Part shown: in pieces, positions 1 to 5,329 of the stretch | Layout of the letters: every line of letters starts with the position of its first letter | Position numbering within the stretch: position 1 is the first letter of the stretch | NCBI GenBank assembly: GCA_018221025.1 | Contig: JAAOXX010000028.1 | Coordinates: 1-5,329 of the forward strand | DNA length: 5,329 bases | Source: Candidatus Altarchaeota archaeon | Lineage (GTDB): Archaea > SpSt-1190 | Reading direction: 5' to 3' | Notes under the pieces: model-generated | What the model saw: only the letters and a program-made list of their open reading frames with translations | Told to the model about the DNA's origin: nothing | The model's database searches: none | Translations under genes and position numbers: made by a program

Positions 1-1715
1 CTATTGAGAATATAGTCTTCACTCTTTTCGTCAATCCAATCCTCAAGAATTAGACTTAATTTTAGTGAACGCACATACCTTTCAAAATCAATATCCCATT
101 GTTGGGGTCTTGGATAGACTAATTCATCCCCTCTCGATGCTATAGTGTACATAAGCTCTTCTGACTCTTGTCCTTTTAGTCGTGGTAAAAACATTTCATC
201 TCCCATACCAACTAAGTGGATATAACCCAACGCAGAAGTGCTCTCAAAATTTGTAAGCCAAGTAACCGCCGTTTGCGGGTCAATATACAATTCTGCAACC
301 CGTCTTCCAAGCCTTGTCGGCACGAGTACCTTGTCACCCTTCAACATTTCCCACTCAATTAATTTATTAACAACTCGCAATGAAATATCGGTAATCCTTG
401 CCGAGTCTCCGTGATGAAATGCGTAAAAACTCCTTTTCATAAAAGTTTCGATATCTTGTTTTGATGATGCAAATCCACTAACGAATAGCCCAATTATTTC
501 TCGCCTAAGTGTCGGCTCATATGCGAGTGGACTCGTAATGTCTTCGACTTCCCCATTGATGTAAAATTCTTGGGCAAATTCTGGACGTCTGTGAATTATG
601 ATGGACTCCCCTTGGCTATCATATCCCGGACGCCCTGAACGACCGGCAGCCTGTTTATACAGACTAACTGGCCAAGGTTTCCCTCTGAAATTTGGACTCT
701 TAACTACTACACGCCTACTTGGTAAATTGATTCCCGCAACTAAAGTAACAGTGCTTGCTAATACTGGAAGTAATCCTTCTCTAAATGCATCTTCAATTAG
801 TATTCGCTGTTCATTGATTAATCCCGCGTGATGAAATGCAGAACCCCTTCTCACTATTGCTGATAATTTTTTACATTGCTTAGTTGGAAAATCCAATGTA
901 GTTTCAACCTTTCTCGCAAGTATCGCGAGTTTTTCAGTTTCCAACCCAATTAATTTTGCCGCTTTTTCTGCAGTGGCTTCTGCCTCCCTTCGTGTATTAG
1001 TAAAAATTAAAGTTTGATGATTCTTAGTTAATCCATCTTCAATTAAACCTTCAATATTAACTTGGTTTGAACTAATTTTTTCATCATCGTCCCCCCACAT
1101 AATTTTAGAACCATTTAGAACCCCTTCTCGTAATGGTACTGGTCTGAAATCACTCTCCAAAAATTCAACCCCGAGCCACTCTGCTAATTCAGGCACATTT
1201 CCAATGGTTGCAGATAATATCAAGAGTTGACTCCAATTCAACTTGATTGCAAGAGTCTCAATCAACGGTTTCCTTGCCATTTCGTGGGCTTCATCAAAAA
1301 CAACAAGTCCAATATTTTTTAGCCAATCAGGTCTATGACGTATTAAGGATTCGGCTTTTTCATAAGTTGCAACAATAATATTGAATTTTTCAAGCCATGG
1401 GTCGCTTGAATCCATTTCACCTATTGAAATTGCTGTCTTGAACGGAAGTTCTTTGAAATCATTAAATTTTTCATATGCGAGTGAACGAAGAGGTGCCAGA
1501 TACAACACTTTTTTTCCATTAAGAACCGTTCGTGAAGCGGCCAGTACCGCAATAAGTGTCTTACCACTGGCAGTTCCACTCGCCAACAGGAAGCTTTTTT
1601 CAAGGGCACCCCTTTCAATTGCATCACTCTGTGTTGGATACAACTCATCGACTTCCATGCCCGCAATTATTGGTTTTAATTCGGGATACTTTATACCAAC
1701 CTCCTTCAGCCTCAC
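1..1715 (-). CDS. hel308: Hel308-like Ski2-family DNA helicase (C-terminus cut by window edge)
   Basis: This gene encodes an ATP-dependent superfamily 2 DNA helicase. Hel308 homologues unwind 3'-5' at stalled or branched replication forks in the archaeal cytoplasm. My translation gives 571 uninterrupted residues. Visible motifs are the Q-motif LYPTQ (25-29), Walker A GTASGKT (47-53), Ia APLRSLA (74-80), VATYEK (115-120), DEAH (141-144), SATIGN (168-173), LIFTNTRREAE (236-246), AFHHAGL (293-299), motif V around AGINLPSRR (327-335) and motif VI QAAGRSGRPG (355-364). A winged-helix region follows (about 395-475) and ends in TRLGRRVAELYIDP, a strong Hel308 signature. Known family members are about 700 aa, so roughly 120-150 residues (most of the ratchet domain and the terminal helix-loop-helix) lie outside the window. 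GTG at 1715 is chosen because an in-frame stop lies at 1737-1739, no ATG occurs before codon 20, and this start leaves a normal Hel308 N-terminal lead before the Q-motif. It has no Shine-Dalgarno. Oddities are DEAH instead of the usual DExH (DEIH/DEVH), Gly instead of Pro in motif I, and short linkers. Function is inferred from homology. Confidence 0.9.
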   Translation of the reverse strand, partial: MRLKEVGIKYPELKPIIAGMEVDELYPTQSDAIERGALEKSFLLASGTASGKTLIAVLAASRTVLNGKKVLYLAPLRSLAYEKFNDFKELPFKTAISIGEMDSSDPWLEKFNIIVATYEKAESLIRHRPDWLKNIGLVVFDEAHEMARKPLIETLAIKLNWSQLLILSATIGNVPELAEWLGVEFLESDFRPVPLREGVLNGSKIMWGDDDEKISSNQVNIEGLIEDGLTKNHQTLIFTNTRREAEATAEKAAKLIGLETEKLAILARKVETTLDFPTKQCKKLSAIVRRGSAFHHAGLINEQRILIEDAFREGLLPVLASTVTLVAGINLPSRRVVVKSPNFRGKPWPVSLYKQAAGRSGRPGYDSQGESIIIHRRPEFAQEFYINGEVEDITSPLAYEPTLRREIIGLFVSGFASSKQDIETFMKRSFYAFHHGDSARITDISLRVVNKLIEWEMLKGDKVLVPTRLGRRVAELYIDPQTAVTWLTNFESTSALGYIHLVGMGDEMFLPRLKGQESEELMYTIASRGDELVYPRPQQWDIDFERYVRSLKLSLILEDWIDEKSEDYILN

Positions 1716-1794
1716 AGAAAAAACCCACAGACTCCTTTATTAACGATAACCCTCAACTTGCCAATGTTTTTCTACACGAACTAGTAAGAATTGT
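1716..1794. promoter_or_regulatory. Divergent intergenic promoter region with TATA-like element
   Basis: This 79-bp gap separates the divergent helicase and lectin genes and must hold both promoters if each is transcribed from its own start. At 1736-1743 the plus strand reads TTTATTAA and the minus strand TTAATAAA, a nearly symmetrical archaeal TATA-like box. Its centre is about 25 bp upstream of the helicase GTG, the spacing expected for a leaderless archaeal transcript. In the plus direction the same box would place initiation near 1765, giving a leader of about 30 nt before the ATG at 1795. Neither start has a recognisable Shine-Dalgarno. A minus-strand T-run at 1717-1722 lies between the box and the GTG. 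Promoter use and a shared box are inferences from spacing. Confidence 0.4.
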
Positions 1795-4029
1795 ATGAAG
1801 GGTCAGTTAAGTGTTCAATCGATGCTAATTTTACTACTCGCCCTGTCAATCGCTGCGGGATTCTTTGTATACATGGTTAAGTTGTCTACAGGGAGCCTAT
1901 CACAAACGGAGAAATTACGAGTCTATCCAGAAGTTCCACCGCAAATCTTGTCGACACAGTGCTACACTGACCACGGGTATATTGCCGTTGATTCAGACGG
2001 ACTCAGTGGAGATTTGCTCTACACTGTGGAAAACCTAAACGGTACGCGAGTAAAAACGGGAGTAGTAAATGTCAATATCACAGATTATGGTGGGTTTTAT
2101 TTTAGCGCATTAATGGAACACGGCAATTCTTATTCTGTTAGATTGTATACACCCAAGTGGTCCATTACTGATGTATGTACGCCAAAATACGATGGCGGTT
2201 TGATTTTTTATCTACCGCTTGATGAAGGATATGGCCTGACGGTTTCTGATGATTTGAGTGATGAGACTGGAACCTTGATTGGAAATCTATCAGGAGATAT
2301 TGTTGGTGCTACTCGCGTTTCAGGACACTTGGGTGGTGCCTTGAGTTTTGATGGCGCAGACGACTACGTGTCAATTCCAGACTCTTTGAACCTGAACATT
2401 ACAGACGGCATAACCCTAAGTGCTTGGGTGAATGTGGGTGGCGAGTCACAGAATAAGTTTCCTGAACCAGATGCCCAGTTTGAGACGGGTTCATTCAGTA
2501 ATGGCTTTTCGACATATACTCAGACTAATTCCAGTGCAGAGGTAGTTGATTGGGAAAAATATGGGGGCACTTATTCTGCTCGTTTTCATCGTGATGGATA
2601 TGAGGCTTATCCCGGGAAATGTTATTCTGGAGCTAATGAATCATACAAGTGTTCTTGGAACAGTACTCACTGTATCTGCACCAATAGTAACTATACTGTG
2701 GGTCAGAACTTTGGTGCAGGTGATACTAATACAGTCATGTGGGGTGGTATAAAGTTTGGTACTGGAACCGGAGCAACCAGTGCCGAGACACGTCTTGGGC
2801 TTGAGGCAGACCATTTTTACATACTATCATATTATTTCAAGAAGAACATAACCACCACTGGCACCTACACTTATGTATGTGCCAATATGGGTTGGTGTAA
2901 TATGGGTATGGGGTGGCCAACCCTAAATGTGGGTAATATTCCTGCAGGTACATATGGCGACTGGACCAAATTAGAAAAGTCATTATTTACTCCTGCGAAT
3001 ATGTTCAGTGACTGTGGTGGTGCTACCTGTCTCAGAGAATTCATTTTGGTACAACACACTTATGTGACTGTTCCAGAGGGGGAGGACATTTTTGTTGATG
3101 ATGTCCAACTTGTCGAGTCAAATGTTCTTCGGAAAGCCGGAGCTTATGGTTTGTCTGTTGATGTGGATACGATATATGGTACAATCAATGACCAAGTGGT
3201 ATCCGCTAACTTGATGTCTGGCTGGAACTACATCAGCCTGACTTACGACAAAAACCAGATTTCCTTATACGTGAATGGTTCACTCATTGATTCTGCCGGT
3301 TATTCCACACCAATTAATGTAGTAAGTGAACCCCTATTTATTGGGAATTTTATTAATGGAACCCTCGATGATGTCCGTGTCTATGACCGAGCCTTGAACA
3401 CCACCGAAATCCAACAACTCTACCAAGACCAAGATGTCCGCAAGAGTCTCATAGGTTACTGGCCGTTTGATGGAATTTCAACTACAGTAGCGAGAGACAG
3501 TCATATGTGGGCTCCGGGTAAACGCGGGGCTTCCCTATACTTTAATGGGGTTACTGATTATGCCATAGTTCCTGATTCTGATACACTCGATTTAACTACA
3601 GCATGGACAATTGGAATGTGGTTCAACAAATACGGTAGTTCCTTTTCTTTACTGACTAAAGACGGAGTGGGTTTTGACCCAACTGGTGCATACGGTATCT
3701 ATGCATTCGATGATTTATCAATCAAATACGAGACAAATAATATAGATAGTTTACAATCAACGGCAGGCACATTCTCCTTAGATGATTGGTATCACTTGAT
3801 GATTAGTTTTGATAATTCTACAAACCCCAGAATGACCATCTATGTTGATGGTCAGGAGGTCAAAACTGGAAATCCCACCGCACCCTCTGCACTCGATAAA
3901 AACCTACTAATAGGTCGTCGTGGTGTTGGTTCACTTTTCAAGGGATTAATTGATGAAATTTCAATTTATGACCGTCCTCTGACGGCCGATGAGGTTTTTG
4001 CAATTTATTCCTCTTATCAAAAAGGATAA
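1795..4029 (+). CDS. Pilin-like, class III signal LamG surface protein with nested CBM-like domain
   Basis: The 744-aa product is predicted to be an extracellular lectin-like protein held by an N-terminal pilin-type helix. It starts MKGQLSVQ followed by a hydrophobic stretch to about residue 29. K2-G3/Q4 resembles a class III (archaeal type IV prepilin) cleavage site, but mature position +5 is Gln where Glu is usual. Residues about 40-129 form a beta-rich segment bounded by C56 and C128 that also occurs in the next gene. A LamG (concanavalin A-like) domain spans about 137-545: it begins FYLPLDEGYG, continues with FDGADDYVSIPDS, and closes with TLDDVRVYDRALN. It is interrupted by residues about 219-442, a Cys-rich module ending DIFVDDVQLVES, typical of CBM4/9/22-like jelly rolls. 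A second LamG covers about 552-740 and ends LIDEISIYDRPLTADEV. There are 13 N-x-S/T sequons. ATG at 1795 places the K-G site as in its paralogues; no Shine-Dalgarno is visible. The ligand is unknown. Confidence 0.88.
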   Translation: MKGQLSVQSMLILLLALSIAAGFFVYMVKLSTGSLSQTEKLRVYPEVPPQILSTQCYTDHGYIAVDSDGLSGDLLYTVENLNGTRVKTGVVNVNITDYGGFYFSALMEHGNSYSVRLYTPKWSITDVCTPKYDGGLIFYLPLDEGYGLTVSDDLSDETGTLIGNLSGDIVGATRVSGHLGGALSFDGADDYVSIPDSLNLNITDGITLSAWVNVGGESQNKFPEPDAQFETGSFSNGFSTYTQTNSSAEVVDWEKYGGTYSARFHRDGYEAYPGKCYSGANESYKCSWNSTHCICTNSNYTVGQNFGAGDTNTVMWGGIKFGTGTGATSAETRLGLEADHFYILSYYFKKNITTTGTYTYVCANMGWCNMGMGWPTLNVGNIPAGTYGDWTKLEKSLFTPANMFSDCGGATCLREFILVQHTYVTVPEGEDIFVDDVQLVESNVLRKAGAYGLSVDVDTIYGTINDQVVSANLMSGWNYISLTYDKNQISLYVNGSLIDSAGYSTPINVVSEPLFIGNFINGTLDDVRVYDRALNTTEIQQLYQDQDVRKSLIGYWPFDGISTTVARDSHMWAPGKRGASLYFNGVTDYAIVPDSDTLDLTTAWTIGMWFNKYGSSFSLLTKDGVGFDPTGAYGIYAFDDLSIKYETNNIDSLQSTAGTFSLDDWYHLMISFDNSTNPRMTIYVDGQEVKTGNPTAPSALDKNLLIGRRGVGSLFKGLIDEISIYDRPLTADEVFAIYSSYQKG
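1912..2181 (+). other. Domain: unrecognised beta-rich module shared by the paralogues
   Basis: Residues about 40-129 of the 744-aa protein follow the hydrophobic helix and precede LamG. The pattern is VYPEVPPQI, then CY...GY at 56-62, LLYTVENLNGTRV at 74-86, and W-S-I-T-D-V-C ending at C128. The 357-aa paralogue has the same order: IPPKLL, CYNGYGY from C57, VLYTVDLDTGKRV, then WKISEYC ending at C133. The partial third gene has VYPEEIPQI and CYLEYGY at the same place. I do not recognise the family. The two conserved Cys could form an extracellular disulfide (inference). Confidence 0.7.
2442..3120 (+). repeat. 7-bp direct repeat CGAGTCA flanking the inserted domain
   Basis: CGAGTCA occurs at 2442-2448 and at 3114-3120, in the same reading frame (Glu-Ser both times), exactly 672 bp or 224 codons apart. 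The copies bracket the CBM-like module. Deleting one copy with the intervening DNA would leave GGESNVLRKAGAYGLS, a normal uninterrupted LamG strand. A match this short can arise by chance, so its link to the insertion event is speculative. Confidence 0.3.
2449..3120 (+). other. Domain: CBM4/9/22-like Cys-rich module inserted inside a LamG domain
   Basis: Residues about 219-442 of the 744-aa protein do not fit LamG but show the plan of a CBM4/9/22-type carbohydrate-binding jelly roll. The pattern is QFETGSFSNGF near the start, GGTYSARFHRDG (258-269), HFYILSYYFKK (340-350), a W-T-K-L-E strand (390-394) and the closing DIFVDDVQLVE. It carries eight Cys (276, 286, 293, 295, 362, 368, 407, 412), an even number suited to disulfides outside the cell. 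The family assignment rests on pattern recognition, and the Cys loops are not typical of the family. Confidence 0.6.
3448..4014 (+). other. Domain: second LamG (concanavalin A-like) domain
   Basis: Residues about 552-740 of the 744-aa protein form an uninterrupted LamG-type beta sandwich. Visible landmarks are LIGYWPFDG (552-560), GASLYFNGVTDYAIVPDS (578-595), WTIGMWF (604-610), WYHLMISFDN (665-674), IYVDGQEV (682-689), LLIGRRG (704-710) and LIDEISIYDRPLTADEV (718-734). The segment between YWPFD and ASLYF is about a dozen residues shorter than in the other two LamG copies in this window. LamG domains commonly bind glycans or protein ligands, often with calcium; no specific ligand can be read from the sequence. 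Confidence 0.8.
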
Positions 4030-4053
4030 ATCCCATCTGTACAAGATTTAATT

Positions 4054-5127
4054 GTGAAAGGTGCCACCGCCACTATTACAATGATTTTGCTGTTGCTTAT
4101 AGTGGTTGCATCATCTGGAATGTTTTTCAGTTATTACAACAATCTCAAAGCAAATATTGTGGCGGCTGGTGAAGGCCAAATGGTTGAGTTAGATATCCCT
4201 CCAAAATTATTGGCATTGGTTTGCTATAACGGATATGGCTACATGGACTTGAGTTTGAGTCAAGGACAAGAAAAAGTTAGTGGAACTGTCTTATACACTG
4301 TTGATTTAGATACGGGAAAACGCGTAAGTGAAGGTTTCACAGAGATGGAACTGACAGATGCCGGAAAAGTTTTTATTCCGTATCTTTTCAATACATCTGA
4401 ACGATACTTTGTTTCACTTGCAGGAAAGAGGTGGAAAATTTCCGAATATTGTAGACCATTCAATGATCCTCACATGAAAGTTTATTTACCTCTTGATGAA
4501 TCTTCAGGAACTACGGCTAGTGACGCGAGTGACTATGAACTTGATGGGGCCGTTACTGGAGGAACTTGGAGTCGAGGATATTTGGGAAATGCAATTTTAC
4601 TCAGTGGAGATACTCAATACATTGACGTGCCAAATTCAGAGGATATACAAAATTATACCTCATTCACTGTTTCACTCTGGTTCAAATACGCGGGGCGCGG
4701 TCCCCTTGCTAAGGCGTATCATACACTTGTAAATAAAAATCCTACGGGCATGGGTTACAATGACCCGTTTCACCTTTGGATTTTGAACTCAACACAAGTT
4801 GTTCAAGCCCGCATTGGAAATGGTACAGGTGAATACCAACTAAGTGGGGCGTCTTCAATAAATGATGGAAATTATCACTTCGTTTCATTCACTTACAATG
4901 GTACTTCAAAAGACTATGAATTACGTATTGATGGTGAATACGAGGCCAATAAAACTATTACTTCGTCGTGGATTCCTGCTCAAAACTCTGCAGACCTCAC
5001 TATTGGCAGGTGGGCACCTTATTCGAATTATTTCAATGGCACAATTGATGAATTCCGATTCTATACCCGTGCATTATCGGGTGATGAACTTACAGCACTT
5101 TACGACGGATATTTGGAGGGACCTTAA
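4054..5127 (+). CDS. Pilin-like class III signal LamG protein, single lectin domain
   Basis: The 357-aa product is a paralogue of the upstream 744-aa protein and probably a surface-exposed lectin-like protein. The GTG start at 4054 lies 24 bp after the upstream stop. It is chosen because it places K2-G3 directly before the hydrophobic helix (about 8-27), as in both neighbours; no Shine-Dalgarno is seen. The sequence after the putative cleavage site is ATATITMI, which lacks both Gln +1 and Glu +5 of the QxSxE pilin motif. Residues about 45-134 repeat the upstream beta-rich module, with C57 and C133 as its only cysteines. A single uninterrupted LamG fills about 141-352: VYLPLDESSGTT, then YIDVPNS, FTVSLWF, YHFVSFTYNGT and TIDEFRFYTRALSGDEL. 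Seven N-x-S/T sequons suit an N-glycosylated exterior protein. Operon membership with its neighbours is inferred from spacing. The ligand is unknown, and an archaellin- or pilus-like assembly role is possible but unproven. Confidence 0.87.
   Translation: MKGATATITMILLLLIVVASSGMFFSYYNNLKANIVAAGEGQMVELDIPPKLLALVCYNGYGYMDLSLSQGQEKVSGTVLYTVDLDTGKRVSEGFTEMELTDAGKVFIPYLFNTSERYFVSLAGKRWKISEYCRPFNDPHMKVYLPLDESSGTTASDASDYELDGAVTGGTWSRGYLGNAILLSGDTQYIDVPNSEDIQNYTSFTVSLWFKYAGRGPLAKAYHTLVNKNPTGMGYNDPFHLWILNSTQVVQARIGNGTGEYQLSGASSINDGNYHFVSFTYNGTSKDYELRIDGEYEANKTITSSWIPAQNSADLTIGRWAPYSNYFNGTIDEFRFYTRALSGDELTALYDGYLEGP
5115..5120 (+). promoter_or_regulatory. Ribosome binding site GGAGGG for the third pilin-like gene
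   Basis: GGAGGG lies six bases before the ATG at 5127, inside the last codons of the preceding gene. It matches the anti-Shine-Dalgarno of archaeal 16S rRNA well. It is the only strong Shine-Dalgarno in front of any start in the window, and it fixes this start, which overlaps the upstream TAA by one base (TAATG). Confidence 0.75.
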
Positions 5128-5329
5128 TGAAAGGACAACTAAGTGTGGAACTAATTCTAATCATTTCTTTAGCCATTGCATCCTCCTCGCTACTATTTGT
5201 TTTTATTAGGGGTATAGTGATGGATTCACAGTCTGGGATTGAAACGGTATTGGTGTATCCTGAAGAAATCCCACAAATTGCATCACTCAGATGTTACTTA
5301 GAATATGGATATGCTGCAGTCCAATCAGA
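5127..5329 (+). CDS. Third pilin-like paralogue with canonical QxSxE signal (3' end outside window)
   Basis: Only the first 67 codons are present. The product begins MKGQLSVELILI, an exact class III signal: K2-G3 cleavage site, then Q-L-S-V-E with Glu at mature position +5, followed by a hydrophobic helix to about residue 27. Archaeal prepilin peptidases of the EppA/PibD type process such signals, and the helix then serves as membrane anchor or pilus core. After the helix it has VLVYPEEIPQI and CYLEYGY (C56), matching the start of the beta-rich module in both upstream proteins, so it belongs to the same family. It overlaps the previous stop by one base and has its own GGAGGG, so translational coupling is likely. 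Whether a LamG domain follows cannot be seen; by analogy it is expected. Confidence 0.85.
   Translation, partial: MKGQLSVELILIISLAIASSSLLFVFIRGIVMDSQSGIETVLVYPEEIPQIASLRCYLEYGYAAVQS

Noticed and set aside
598..831. Plus-strand 77-codon open frame
   Set aside because: It is antisense to helicase motifs V and VI, which are conserved and continuous on the minus strand.
1..1715. Helicase as part of a defence system (for example a Cas3-like or other phage-defence helicase)
   Set aside because: The winged-helix signature and motif set match Hel308 closely, no nuclease domain or defence gene is adjacent, and the neighbours are divergent surface-protein genes.
1716..1722. T-run on the minus strand as a transcription terminator
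   Set aside because: It lies directly in front of the helicase start codon with no gene ending upstream on that strand, so a terminator there makes no sense.
1381..1798. Plus-strand open frames of 120 and 80 codons, and a minus-strand 81-codon frame at 1421-1666
   Set aside because: All lie over the helicase N-terminal region, whose true frame shows the conserved Q-motif, Walker A and motif Ia. Their translations are low-complexity shadows without a recognisable domain.
2546..3059. Open frames inside the 744-aa gene (plus 2546-2752, minus 2871-3059)
   Set aside because: They overlap the intact, domain-bearing frame and show no start signal or family resemblance.
2449..3120. The inserted segment as a mobile element or intein
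   Set aside because: It lacks intein splicing residues and a homing-endonuclease motif, keeps the frame throughout, and reads as an extracellular carbohydrate-binding-type domain.
4021..4060. Possible fusion or frameshift joining the first and second lectin genes
   Set aside because: The first protein ends normally after its second LamG, and the second begins with its own pilin-like signal, so these are separate genes.
4260..5209. Open frames at 4260-4463 (minus), 4493-4732 and 4862-5209 (plus)
   Set aside because: They are out-of-frame shadows of the LamG gene. The last also runs over the start of the third pilin-like gene, which has a strong ribosome binding site and a clear signal peptide.

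Overview
The window looks archaeal. The minus strand carries a Hel308-type Ski2-family DNA helicase. The plus strand carries consecutive genes whose products start with archaeal type IV pilin-like (class III) signal peptides (Lys-Gly, then a long hydrophobic stretch). The short divergent intergenic region has an A/T-rich TATA-like element about 25 bp before a GTG start with no Shine-Dalgarno, which fits archaeal leaderless transcription. Base composition is moderately AT-rich. I cannot place the organism below archaea; an uncultivated lineage (for example DPANN or another genome-poor group) is possible but is only a guess.

Layout. Bases 1-1715 (minus strand) hold the first 571 codons of the helicase, cut by the left window edge before the end of its C-terminal part. 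Bases 1716-1794 are a 79-bp divergent promoter region. Then come three same-direction, evidently paralogous genes: 1795-4029 (744 aa), 4054-5127 (357 aa, GTG start) and 5127 to beyond 5329 (first 67 aa only). Gaps are 24 bp and a 1-bp stop/start overlap, so an operon is likely. No RNA gene, mobile element, CRISPR array or clear terminator was seen, and no gene-free stretch exceeds 300 bases.

How the plus-strand genes fit together. Each product begins with K-G followed by a hydrophobic helix, then a segment with a proline-rich strand and a Cys-Tyr...Gly-Tyr motif. In the two complete proteins this leads to a roughly 75-residue beta-rich domain ending in a second conserved Cys. After that come LamG (concanavalin A-like lectin) domains: two in the first protein, one in the second. 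The first LamG of the 744-aa protein is split by a roughly 224-residue Cys-rich domain resembling carbohydrate-binding modules of the CBM4/9/22 type. The simplest reading is a family of surface-displayed, pilin-anchored lectins that could bind glycans or other cells. The helicase is probably an unrelated DNA-repair/replication gene that shares only the intergenic region.
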